From Coprinopsis marcescibilis (lineage: Eukaryota; Basidiomycota; Agaricomycetes; Agaricales; Psathyrellaceae), in NCBI GenBank assembly GCA_004369085.1, contig ML210219.1, forward strand, positions 1-64,000: a stretch of DNA of 64,000 bases, given 5' to 3'. Below are positions 48,201-59,460 of the stretch, piece by piece. The position numbers and the translations under genes are program-made. Each line of letters opens with the position of its first letter. Position 1 is the first letter of the stretch. The notes under the pieces were generated by a model. That model ran no database searches. It was not told where the DNA came from and saw nothing but the letters and a program-made list of their open reading frames with translations.

Positions 48201-50252
48201 TGATGAACCCATCCGCGTTGGCCTTTACACAAGCCTCTTTGATGAGCGCAAACTTCTCTTCCTCAGAGGCGTTCTCGTGGGGAGTGTTGATGAGGCCATG
48301 GGCCACGTTTCCTTGGATTGTGGTGGCGAACAATACAGGCTCTTGTGAAACCAAACCGATTTGTGAACGCAGCCATTTGAGGTTCAGATCCTTGATATCG
48401 ACGCCATCTAGCCTGACGAGGCCGGAAGTAGGGTCGTAGAAACGTTCGACGAGCGAGACGACGGTCGATTTGCCAGACCCAGATGCTCCGACCAACGCTG
48501 CTGTCTTTCCAGCCTTGAAAGTGAGAGAAAGGTTTTTCACAACTTGAACGGTAGGGCGAGAAGGGTAACTGAAATCAATGTTTTCGAGTTTGATTTCTCC
48601 GGCGACCTTCTCCGGCTTCAGTCCGCCATCGTTGGCAGAATCGATGTCGGGCACACTATCGATGGTTCTATAGAGTTTCGCGGCAGCACCTTGGGCGTGA
48701 GTGATGGCTAGAGGCGAAAATCAGCAAAGCAATTAATCAACGCAGTACTTGGAATACTCACCTTGCAGTTCGGGAGGCATGAGTGCGAGGGAGAAAGAAC
48801 CAATGATGACAGCGAAGATGACGTTGACGATAGCACCGGCGTCAGCTTGAAGGACGACCTGAAGTCAGTGACTGAAGAGTCTAAAGATAGCGTTCAACGT
48901 ACAGTGTCCCTCATTAATAAGTGTTGTTCCGAAGTGGAAAGCTTAGAATGCGGTCAGTGGAGGTTTAAACCGATTCAAAACTGTGCTCACCAAGTGCATA
49001 GGCGGCGTAGGTGACAAAAAAGAACACAGCGATTCCTCCTCCATTCCAAACGGCCGACTTCATGTCAACACGGAGGGTCTTGTCGACATGTTTGTCGTAG
49101 AGTTTGGAAAGCGTCTTCTGGGTACCGAACGCTTGGGCAGTACGAACAGTTGAGATTACCTCTTCTGCGAGCGAGCCACCTTCTGCAATGAACTTGAGAC
49201 CCATCTCCATGTAATTAGAGATAAAATGGTTCATGCAGTAACCGGCAATAGCGTTGCACGGGATGATTGCCGACATGGCAAGAGCGAGACGCCAAGATCG
49301 GACAAAGGCAAGAATATAACCGCAGAAAAATGAGGCGGTATAGTTGGCCATAAGTGCAACCTTTTCCGAGCTGCCCCGTTGGACCAGATCTAGGAGATGC
49401 CACCATTGTGAGAGAATCGTTCGATTTAATCTGGGCTGAACTCACGTGTGTCTGTTTGAATGCGAGTAGCGACTTCTCCTGCTCCGATCTTATCAAAGTA
49501 AGCGATATCCTGGCGGAGGATTGCTTGCAAATATTTCTCCCTGACCCTCTTCGCATTGACCTCTCCGGTATAAACCCAGATATACATGTAGGTGTAGGTT
49601 GCAACAGCCATACCGACACCTATGGTGGTGTCAGCGCAGCGCACCAAGTGTTAGACTGAAACTTACCAATGTAAACAAGGTAGCTCGCATTCAGAGCCGC
49701 AGATTTGCGGAACGAATCCGCAGCTGCAGGGATTTCTGCAGCTGCTTCGAGGTTCCCTTTCCCAGCAGCTTCAAGAACCCTGCCGAAGTTGACGAAATCT
49801 TGGGTCAAATTGCCGAAAAGGATGGTCATCAGAGGCTATTACCCTCGTTAATATTCGCCGAACTAGATGCGAGCATTAAACATACCTGGGCCGAGCCCGC
49901 CACTGCTGCAGCGAACAAACCAAGAATGTCAAGCCCGATCTCGAATTTACTCGCGAACCTGCATCAAACGCGCTCATTAGCTTCGGAACTGGGCAAAAAG
50001 GTTGAGGAACACGTACCTGAACAATTCAAGGAAGCCAACTGGTGGTACCGATTCTTCTGCTGGCTTGTCGTCGGTCTTAGCCTCAACCTTTGCATCATTG
50101 ATGTTCTCCGCCTTCTCGTCGAGTTCTGTCAGACTTGAAGCCTTTTTACGCGAGAACCAGCCTTTCGATTTCGTCCCTGGTGTCTCGATGGGTGCTTCCG
50201 CCTTCTTCAATGGCGCTGCAACCTCGTCGTCAACGGCGCTGCTTCTCGACAT
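45278..50252 (-). CDS. Full-length ABCB (Mdr/Pmd1-type) transporter, copy 2
   Basis: A plasma-membrane multidrug-type efflux pump and close paralog of the next gene. The start [17 protein letters not shown] opens a Lys/Glu-rich cytosolic tail that differs from copy 1. TMD1 starts near 49960 ([46 protein letters not shown]). NBD1 (48654-47986) has Walker [20 protein letters not shown]-loop [24 protein letters not shown] and [20 protein letters not shown]2 covers about 47500-46500. NBD2 has [10 protein letters not shown] (about 46210-46170), [21 protein letters not shown] and [17 protein letters not shown] (about 45600). The end is QLQGLNN-TAG at 45280-45278. Intron positions in NBD2 match copy 1. 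Two complete NBDs with intact Walker and signature residues indicate that both ATP sites are canonical. Confidence 0.92.
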
Positions 50253-50813
50253 CTTAGTGGCAAGTAAAGCCCGTTTCGCCGCAAGGGTCCCAATGCAGGC
50301 TTGTTTGAGTAACTTGTGGAGTCAACGATCGCCTGTGGAGTAATCCGCTGTCTCCACTCCGCTCTCGAGGACACTGAAGAAGCAAGATGAGGTGGGCAAA
50401 ATTCCAGAATGTATCACGACGAGATTATATACCTTTCGCCTACGACAAAAACGTCCCACAAAGTCTTCTGTGACCTGTCATATCGCCCAGTTTCAGCCGT
50501 TGGAACCAAGAAAGTCAAGATCATTTCTTGGCGCTACAACAGCACTGATCAATTGATTTGGCCGAATGACCCTATCTGACTCAGCCTTAGCGCCTACAGC
50601 GCAGTGACGGAACCGATTCTCGTGCCACGAAGGAAAATGGATATATCAGATTTCAGCTTTGGGAAAGACAACAATTTAACAAAATAAGGAAAGACGGTAG
50701 CAAGAGTCCTCAAGTCTTTACATAGAGAGACCAGTGTCGGAACGTAAAAATTCAGTCCTTTCTGCGGCATGCTGCGCGTTCGTCACATTAACATTAAGTG
50801 GAATGGATTTCAA
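50253..50813. other. Intergenic region between ABCB copy 2 and the short Rif1-like gene
   Basis: Promoter of ABCB copy 2 (reading leftward) and 3' flank of the Rif1-like gene upstream. No gene is supported. Short AT-rich runs near 50640-50700 are compatible with polyadenylation signals. Confidence 0.45.
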
Positions 50814-53800
50814 TCAACCTTGCTTTCCCAACTTCCGGTACATTTGCTCATCCAAGGCTTGGCTGATCTGGTTGGCCAGCCGCCTCGCCTGCATCAAATC
50901 CTCCACAGGGATCTGCGAAACACCTTCAGCCTCCGCGACAGAAACGTACGCATCTCGAAGAGCATCCAACTGCGCAGAAGAGGTGTAATGCCGGCGAAGC
51001 GGCTGCGCGTGTGGAACTGACGTTCTAATTTTGCCTTCTGCGGGGGTGGGTGCACTGTCAGGTGATGGCGACCTGACTCTGACGTCCAAAGGTGGGGCTG
51101 TTCGAGATCTATCTCGCAAACGTGAACGGAGGGGGAACCCGGAAGACGTAATGGTAGGATCCAGAATGGGTGCATCTTCCACATTGATGACCACTTGAGA
51201 AGCCGGTCGCCTTCTCGACGTCCTATCATGAGCTGTGCCCCGGTTCATCCTGCCTGAGAAAGACAAATGGCGAGTGGTCCGGTATTGAGAATGGTTCGAT
51301 ACGCTTTCCTTTGAAAACGGGTCTTGTTCTTGGGTTTTCAGATGTTTGTCACCATCTGCTGCGGCGTGAGCGTTCAAGCTATCTGCGATATTTATCATTC
51401 AATTAACGAACCATAAATAAAGTGGTCCCAGGTACCCACATACATCATCGTCCGAGTCATGCTTTTGAGGTTTCTTTGTGTTTTCCATTGCAGATTTTTC
51501 ATCTCCGCCGATGGATGAGCTCCTGACGTCTTGCAATCCCTCCTGGATCGCCCTGAGATCCTCCATCGAAATCCCTGCCTCCCAAGAATCATAGTCATCC
51601 TCTAAAGGAGGAGACGACGCGGGTAATGGACTGGCGATGGCCTGAGAGAACGTGCCGAAATTGCGGTCCAGATCACCACTCGCTCGCCGTCTCTTCCGCG
51701 GCGGTTCTGAGCCGGCGTCTTCGTCAAATTTAGGTGACATGAGCCCGCTTTCGTCGCGGTCCTCATTCCCGGTTTCATCGAATAGCCTCTTCGAAAGTGC
51801 TCCGAGCGAACCCATGGACCCTGTCCCAAGGTTCACATCGCCGGTACTCTCATAATCCAGAATATCTCGAAGGGCTTGTGGACGACCCTGGGGTTCACTA
51901 CCCTTGGGAGTCGTAGACCTAGACTGCGAAGGAGTGCGTTCCATATTCTTCGAATGCTTTCGAGAGAGATTCCGACTTGAGGAAGCAGTAAGCTGATATC
52001 CATACCCAACCAACGCTCCCAAATCCGAAAATTGGCTGAACCCAGTATCAGTGGATCTGTGCATTTCCTTTGTTACAGGCGACTGGGAGTCGGATATGAT
52101 CGTAGAAGGCGACTGGAAGCAATTGCTTGAGAAGGGGAATTCGCCGAGAGAGACAGTGAACACACCAGTGTGCCGATAGAGATGTCGTCACCGAGACTAT
52201 CGCCAAACGTATCCCGACACGCTTTCAAGCAAGCCAGGATACCCAGAGGGCATTCTTGTTCTAGCTCAGCCTTATTGCGACACGCTTTCTTCCAAAAGTC
52301 GTAGAACGCCTCGCGTCCCTTGTTCGTTCCACCGTCTTTCCCAAACACTGAGACAAGGAAAGGTTGGAGCCTCTCCAGCGTCGAAAGTGAGATTTCCGTC
52401 GTAGCCAGAGTCTCAATGACACGCGAGTATATATCTCCGACCTAATCAATTCGTTAGTCGGGAACTCTGGGTTTTGTGGGGAACTGGCCGCTTACAAGGT
52501 TCGTGTAAGTATCCAGCGGAATTCTGTCTTTGGGATCTTCAAGCCAGACAGCCACGCTGGATTGGAAAGCCTCAACAAGGGGCAATAGGTCATCATGTGC
52601 GATATATTTGAGTTGACCTTGCAAAAGGCTGAATATATTCAGCCCAATAGCAGTGCTCGATTCGTGACCCAAATCGTAGAGGTGCGACATGACTTCGTTG
52701 AAGAAATCCTTAAGGGCAAGGAACGGCCTTTCCGATGACGTTGGGAGATCCATTATGCATTTGAGAAGAAATTCCAGGCAGTGAGGGGCGTGAAACAGAC
52801 TAGTAGTATGTGCATCGTCAGTCGAAGAAGTTGATACAAGCTATGGAGCTTACAGATTCTGTTTTGCTTCAGGAACGTGCTGTAGGAAATGGGAGAGTAC
52901 ATGTTCTGTAGCAACCCCTTCCTTCGCACCTGAAGCTATCATAACTTTGAAAACTGCCTTCCACATTTCCTGCTCTGTTTCGTTCATTAGCCATGGATTG
53001 GTTGCGTTCGAATTACTGGCGGGAATTTAGACCAAGAAACAGAGTGAGTGAGAGAAACGAGCTAACCGAAATGGAATTGTCAAAAATGACACAAAGCCAG
53101 TCCAGTGGTGTCCCTCCGCATCCAACGCCCGCTTCTGTTGACGTCCAAGCACCATCCACAATTGTCGCGTAACCTCCAGCTGCGCCGGTTCATCCTCCTG
53201 ACTTTCAGACGTCCGGCTGTGCAACACACCCAACAATGTCGTCGCGCCAACCTCGATCAACGATGCGCACAGTTCGCTCCAGTTTTTCTTGACCTTGTCC
53301 ACTAAAAGGTCGAACTGGACGTTCAATATGCTGGCGAGTACGACTTCTGCCTGTGTCGGAAGCCAGGAGTCGTTGAATGAGTTGGTAAGGACCTTCCAAA
53401 GCTTCTTGACGAGAGAAAGGCGGGATTCTTGGAGACTGACGTCGGGTTCAGGTAAGATGAATCTCGTTATGTAGGAGGTAAGCGGGGTCGTTGAGGTGAG
53501 GCTGTGGTGCCCTTGAGTCAGCTGGGTTTGTGACAGCAACAGCGCTTGCCAAATGTCCCCAAGCGTACCCTAGAAAAGGAGGTGAGAATCTGGGGCGGTC
53601 GTGTTTGCGGATTACGTACCAAGGTAGTGGGGGACAAGTTTGAAAGAGAGGCGTCTGCGACCTTTGCCCATGCATTGACCAGCTCGTTCCAATGCGCATT
53701 GATCTCGGCTTCGGTGAGTGGACGAATGTGTGTAAAGCGTGAATGAGTCAGTTGTTGCTGGCCCGCTGTGAGAAGGGTGCCGTCGACGAGGAATTTGGGG

Positions 53801-55376
53801 AAGAAATCACTTGTCTCAAGTGGTGCGACAGTTCCAGCGGAGGATCCAATGGCCGACATGAGGCGTTCCAACAATTGCAGCGCTTCGCTAACCAATGTGG
53901 CATCCTGCACGAGCTTCTTGACGATATGCACCGCCTTGGACACATTCTGTTCCACGAATTTGGTGTCATTGTTTCCTGCTTGGTGGTTGCACAGGACAGC
54001 AGCGACCAAGCAGGCCCCGACTCCTTGCCCGTTTTCCTGTGTGAGGACTTGAAACGCCTTGTCGAATTTGTCCCGCTGTTTGTCGAGACTCTTTTCGCCA
54101 TCCCACCCCGCAGGCTCAAATACGCGGGAAAGGCACCAGATCATCGATTTCCATACCTCTGTATGTAGGAAGAGGATGGAACGGTTAGGGTGCTTGGATG
54201 AATGTCGTAAAGCCTTGATCACCAATTTGAGAGATTTGGGGCGGAAGAAAAGGGTACCATCTGCGAGGACTATGAATGAGGCTAACACGCTGAGCGTCCA
54301 AAATGGGCCTCTGGTATCTTCGTCCTTCATCGATTGGGGAAAGATATCGGGCAGGAGTCGCTCGAGTTGGGATATCGAGGAGTATGCGCCTTGACGCGAG
54401 CTATGAAACTCGAGAAAGTCGTGAACTATTTTGGAGATTTCGCGGTGGATGGCTGGCGGGCCACCAAGCAGAGCGAGTTTCGCAGTTACAAACCCGGATA
54501 GAGCGTACCCTGCTTGAATGGCGTAATCCATCCTTTCTGAGGAGAGGTGGTTAAGGATTGGAGGGAGTAGCTTGAGAAATTGCTGAAGTAGGTCTGGAGT
54601 ACGGTTGAGTACGTGACGTACGGCCTGATTGAACTTTAGTTAGTGTATGCAGGGAGATCAGTCAAATGAGTGATTATGACCTTGAATGCGGCGAGTTTGG
54701 CGGGCTCCCCACAGCCTTCCTCTATAATCGCGATTTCCAGTGAAGAAACCATGTCATTAGCTCGGGGGAGTAAGACGTTGAGTGGGAGTTGCTGGGACTG
54801 TATACACCAGAAAACTAGTGCGAGAGTTATATGGGCATTCCATGTCGGTAACAGTCTCTCTTGGCCCATTTGAACAATGTGGCGGAAGAGCTTTGCAGGG
54901 GATTTGTCTACATATATTGATCAGTTTTATCCTTGGATTAATAGCTATAACATACTGGGTAACACGGAAAACAAGTAAGGTAGAGCCATGAAAAGCGAAG
55001 CGACTCGCAGGGCATGCTGGCATAGCATACCGCTGTTGCGTGAATTCTCGATGTCTTCTTCCGTCAAGATAGGGTTTATGAAGCTTTCTTCGTCCAAGAA
55101 AGCTTCTGAACGAGGACGAAATGTCTTTCCGCTGCGCATATCTCGGCGCAGACATTGAATTACATCTTTCCCGTGAGTTCTGAGGTATTCCAAAGCGAGT
55201 GATTCTGATTGAAAATTATGGTGGCGTAATCGGCAGTATAGTGTGTTGTAAGCTTCTATTAGGTCGTGAATATTCGTGCCTTCCCCTTCGTTATCTTGAA
55301 GCGATTGCAGGATAGTATCAATGGGGCATGCGAGAAATGTTGGGTCCTTCGTGTGGTCCGAATCTTCTTGCTGCAT
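50814..55376 (-). CDS. Diverged Rif1-like protein, short copy
   Basis: A paralog of the gene at 30911-36420, recognised by block-by-block similarity in the same order. QLPLNVLLPRANDMVSSLE matches QRLPEEILLPTRDRIALALK. QAGYALSGFVTAKLALLG matches QACYALGGIAYALAGLP. GPFWTLSVLASFIVLADGTL matches SPVWSLCVSASLIVLLGSKM. THIRPLTEAEINAHWNELVN matches DDVRPLRAEEMRKEWVWDSL. KKNWSELCASLIEVGATTL matches GAWAKLCATLIVDCGNGEN. Roughly 1300 residues in about ten exons remain in frame where I followed them, including DDDVY-SLNAH near 51395-51440 and GTL-SPSTIISD near 52100-52165. The C-terminal 450 residues are disordered with KRRRASGD and end MYRKLGKQG. Relative to the long copy it starts about 135 residues later, so the segment with the candidate PP1-docking motifs is missing unless an upstream exon exists. 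It appears intact; function is unknown. Confidence 0.68.
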
Positions 55377-56040
55377 AATGTACACTGGCTTGGGTCTTCG
55401 TTTTTCTTCTAGTCTTGAGATCCGAACCCTCCAAATAAGTCTCCCAAATTCGAGTCAACAGGCGGAAGTGACCTGGCATAAAAATACAGATTCTTCACAA
55501 GAAGATATGTACAATTCGGACAGGAATGCAGATCAAGAGTACATTTCAGAGTTCAAGTCACCTCAGACCTATCGTGTTGGAGTTGTGACCTTCGTTCCTT
55601 GTTGAAGAGCTTGCCGTTCGGACCACCTTGAAAGTTCTGAGGCTTGCGGGCGCGAATCTTGCAGCAGGATCTTCCTCCAGATTTGCAGTTTTGTGCACTT
55701 TATGACCTCGATTTCGAGTCAGAATGGACGTTGGTGACAGCAATGATTATCGTCGGCGAGAAGGTGTTGGAATGAGTCGAAGCTGCCAGCCTTTTGAGTC
55801 GATTAACCGCGTATAAATTAACCGGTCACCTGACCGTGGACGCGGCCAATCAATGTAAATATCGAAGAATCCTCCGAAGTTCAAGCTTAAGCTCAAGCTT
55901 CAAGGTTTGCCATTTGTATTGGACAAGAGAACCAGTCAATTGTGATTTCTAGTTCATGCATACGTCCGGAAACTACCAGATCACAACTCTTCATACGAAT
56001 TAGCATATCCGAGTCAGTTTTATTTGCAATAATGTCAGAT
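55377..56040. other. Intergenic region between the short Rif1-like and CmcJ-like genes
   Basis: It holds the promoter, and perhaps a short first exon, of the Rif1-like gene reading left, and the 3' flank of the CmcJ-like gene. A minus-strand frame at 55558-55743 has no proven splice to the main gene. TCAAGCTT is repeated at 55881-55888 and 55893-55900. Exact ACGCGT boxes like those upstream of the long Rif1 copy were not seen. Confidence 0.45.
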
Positions 56041-57008
56041 CTAATCGTAGAACACCAGAGCCCTCAGTTCAATAGATTCTCGAAGAGGCGAGCCCTCTGG
56101 CGTCGAAGGATCTTCGAAGCCTGTATGAGGGGTAAATTTAGCGACGCTTCCATCTTGGATGGAGTCAAAGCTGGGAAGGCATTTGGTGAGTAGACAAATA
56201 TGACATCAGAGGCGAAAGACATACCACTTGATCAACACGATTTCTTCTGGGGTCATGGCCCTCAGGTATTTCCACTTGTGATTGGGGTTATATGTGATTC
56301 CATAGGTCTCTCCTTCGCGATCCGGGTACACCAACGTGACGGGGAGGGCATCCTTAGGATCAACACTCCGATAATCGCACAGTGCCAATGGCCAGTCCCA
56401 GGCAGCATGCGAGATAGGTCGCCAGAGATTGATGATTTGGAAGCGTTTCTTCAATAGCTCCGGTGCGTCAGAGGCAGGCAAATGTCTGTGAACGCGGGCT
56501 ACAGCAGACGCGGGTGTCTGGTCCACATGTGTTTGGGCCACGGGCTGCCGACGTTGCGGGCTATCATCGAGCTGTCCTGGACGGTTACGGCGGATGGCTA
56601 TGATCGTATTCGGAGGAATAGATGACTTCTCAATACAATCCCTGGGAAAATAAAACGACAAAGCGACGTACTGTGGTCAAAGAGCACGACTCGACTTGCT
56701 CCGGTGAGTTGCTTGATGAGCTCTATGCTTTCTGGATAGTATTCTCTCTCGACCTCCTCATCGTTCTCGAACGAGGTGTGCTTGGCTGGATGGTGGAAAA
56801 ACTGGAAACCAGCAGTATCCAGGGTCACAGAGTTCTCCTTTCCTCGGAGGTTCTCGATCTCTGCGGGGTGCTCCACTCGCTTAAAGTTTCGTGGACGGTC
56901 CCCAGTTATGGGGTCGGCGTTGATGTATTGGTATGCGCGAACACCATTATCGGGCGCCACGAAATAGGTGAGGACGGCAGTGGTACTTGGAATGTCAGCA
57001 GAAGCCAT
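56041..57008 (-). CDS. CmcJ/AsaB-like oxidoreductase or methyltransferase family protein
   Basis: Belongs to the fungal family named after CmcJ (cephamycin) and AsaB/GA4 desaturase-like proteins, thought to be iron/oxoglutarate-type hydroxylases acting on secondary metabolites. Three exons keep frame: 57008-56672, 56597-56225 and 56170-56041, giving 279 residues. The first join produces VVLFDHTIRRNRPG. The core signature AQTHVDQTPASAVARVHRHL contains the HxD pair. RFQIINLWRPI, PLALCDYRSVDPKD and VYPDREGETYGITYNPNHKW follow. The last exon gives KCFDSIQDGSVAKFTPHTGF, which holds a conserved histidine, and ends RALVFYD. No biosynthetic core gene lies nearby, so the substrate is unknown. It faces guanine deaminase across a 529-base divergent promoter. 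Confidence 0.85.
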
Positions 57009-57537
57009 GGAAGCGATGAGAAATTACTGTCGATGTTGGGAACGAAACAGTCACATTGGCATGCTATATAGGGGCCCTTGGAGTTCTGCTGATTCATCCG
57101 TCCTGATATATAAAGAAGTGGTCAACTCATTCTTGCAGCCTCTTGCGTGCTCGAACAAAGAGTACGTTCTCCTGACTCTCTCAGCAGTATCTGACAAAGT
57201 TACACAACCTTAATCGCAGAGGAAGAGTAATCAAAATCTATTTATACAAGTCTAGTCTTAGAAAGACGGCTACTTAAATGACAGTGCGGGAACATGTCGA
57301 GATATTGCGTCAGCGGTAGAGATTGCATGTCTAATCAATTTCTGCCTATACAGCAAACAGGTCAAGAGTTCACGCGTATATGGCTGGCCTGGAGCTTCTG
57401 CACCTACCGCTGGCAGCGTCGACGGCAGGAATCTCAGTGAATCACCGAATCCGACACAGGAATAGCTTCGGAGTTTGCCGAATCGCGACTATATCCGAAG
57501 TGATAGGGGCCATTTACTAACTGGTCTCCCACCTGCC
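57009..57537. promoter_or_regulatory. Divergent promoter between the CmcJ-like gene and guanine deaminase
   Basis: A 529-base gap between two head-to-head genes. No open frame with motifs is present. Both promoters must lie here. No clear paired binding site was picked out by eye. Confidence 0.5.
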
Positions 57538-59138
57538 ATGAGGTTGCAAGGAACATTCATAGACACGCCCTCTCTGGGAGAACTAATCGTCTATAAAGAC
57601 TACATATTAGGTCTGTAACGAATTTTAGCCTGCCAACGTTCAAATTTTTTCAGAGACTTACACGAAACAGATGTGAATGATCAAGGGATCATATTGTTCT
57701 TCGATTCTGCCAGTGCAAGCTCGGCAAAAGATCTGCTTGAACACGATCTCGAGCCAATAGTCCTGGTACCAGCAGGGAGCTTCGTCTTGCCGACGTTCTG
57801 CGACCTTCATCTCCACGCGCCTCAGTTTCTTTATCAAGGAAATGGTCTCGATCTACCATTGCTCGAATGGCTTGATCAGTATACCTACAAGGCCGAGGAG
57901 AGAATGGATGCAGATCCGATACTGGCACAGAGGGTATATACTCGACTGGCCGAGCGATTGGTTGAGAACGGAACTGGGGCGGTATCACTTTTCGGGACCA
58001 TCAAAGAAGATACAAAGTACCTTCTTCGCGTCGCCTCTTGCTGTTTTCATGGCTGACGCCTGCCTCCAGTTTAATTCTGGCTACCTCGATGCAAGCCGCA
58101 GGAGTCAGGGCGCGGGTTGGAAAACTGTCCATGGACGTATCCTCCAGGCCTACCTACGTGGAATCATCCACAGAGAAATCCCTTGAAGCTGCACAGACAT
58201 TCGTCGACCGATGCCTCCTCGCCACTAAGCCGCAAAGCGCTTCCGAAGCTAGACTAATAGAGCCCGTCCTAACTCCCAGATTCGTACCAACTTGCTCTAA
58301 CGAGCTCCTCGCTGGATTGGGCTCTCTGTCTTCCAACCGAAGCCTCCCGATCCAGAGTCATCTCGCTGAAGCACAAGACCAGGTTGAATGGGTCAGATCC
58401 ACCAGGGGTAAAGAAGACATCGATGTGTTCGACGGTGTGCGTATGGTCGATATGTTATGCTCGTAATAATGGTAATAACGGTTCTTAACTTCCAGTTCAA
58501 CCTCCTCACGCCACGGACCCTTCAAGCGCATTGCACCTTCCTTACACCCCCCGACCTAAACCGAGTCGCCGCAGCAGGGACATCAATTGCCCATTGCCCG
58601 CTATCCAACATCTACTTCTCCACCGAGCCGTTCCCACTCCGAGAAGCCCTCACTAAAAACGTCAAAGTGGGATTGGGTACAGATGTTGCGGGAGGCTATA
58701 GCTTAGATATCATGAACGCGATGCGCAGCGCAGTCGCGGTTTCTCGAATGCGAGATAATCAGCGCAGAGTTAAGCATGGAGGTCAGGGAGACTCCTTGGC
58801 AGTTACCTGGCAAGAATCGCTTTACCTTGCCACGCGTGGAGGCTCTATCGCACTGGGGATATCCCAAAAAAGTGGAGTATTCGAGGTTGGAGCTCCCTTC
58901 GACGCTCAACAAAGTACGATTCCTTGCTATTCATCTGCTTGATTACTCGTTTTGACCTTTTGGGTTTTATTCAGTCCAATTGGTCGATTCGAGTGGGACA
59001 GGAGTAGGACATTTGGATTTCTTCGAGTACGACACAGAGAAGCCATCCGTGACGTTAAATATGATCGAAAAGTGGTGGTGTATAGGGGACAACAGGAACC
59101 GCAAGGCGGTGTGGGTTCAAGGGAAACGAATTCTCTAG
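57538..59138 (+). CDS. Guanine deaminase
   Basis: Hydrolyses guanine to xanthine and ammonia (EC 3.5.4.3) in purine salvage and catabolism, in the cytosol. Five exons keep frame: 57538-57610, 57656-58016, 58070-58436, 58496-58913 and 58975-59138, giving 460 residues, typical for the family. The first exon encodes MRLQGTFIDTPSLGELIVYK. The metal-binding HxH is in PTFCDLHLHAPQFLYQGNGL. Further motifs are GTGAVSLFGTI, the third zinc histidine in PIQSHLAEAQDQVEWV, TLQAHCTFL, SIAHCPLSNIYFS and the catalytic aspartate in VGLGTDVAGGYSLDIMNAMR. The end is MIEKWWCIGDNRNRKAVWVQ, then GKRIL. The second exon is joined at an AG two bases beyond a first AG (57653/57655) because only that choice keeps frame. 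Confidence 0.93.
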
Positions 59139-59460
59139 TCCTTGCGTTGGATTTGACCAAAGGCGATCAATACATATCAGTGCTGTGCTCAACTATTCCA
59201 TCGAGATAAGTATAAACCTAGAGGAGTACGAGGGAATTATGATCGTACCAGTTGTAGCTGGGTAACCAATATACCGGATGCCTGTAAATGGGTGAGAGGT
59301 ACTCAAGGAAGATGTTAAGAGAAACCCGATATAGCTTCGTTAGCTGACAAGTGAACAAGGATCGCGAAGATAACAAGTTGTGTACAAGAACCAATGACAT
59401 TGTGCAGGTTCGAGACAGATGGTGAAATGGCAGGACGGGCAGGACCATCCTGCCATTTTT
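59139..59460. other. Intergenic region between convergent guanine deaminase and RPAP3-like genes
   Basis: The flanking genes converge here, so this is a shared 3' region. No gene or RNA was recognised. Confidence 0.5.

Noticed and set aside
39348..57008. Possible secondary-metabolite cluster (ABCB pair, CmcJ-like enzyme)
   Set aside because: No polyketide synthase, NRPS, terpene synthase or other core enzyme is present, and two Rif1-like and housekeeping genes interrupt the block.
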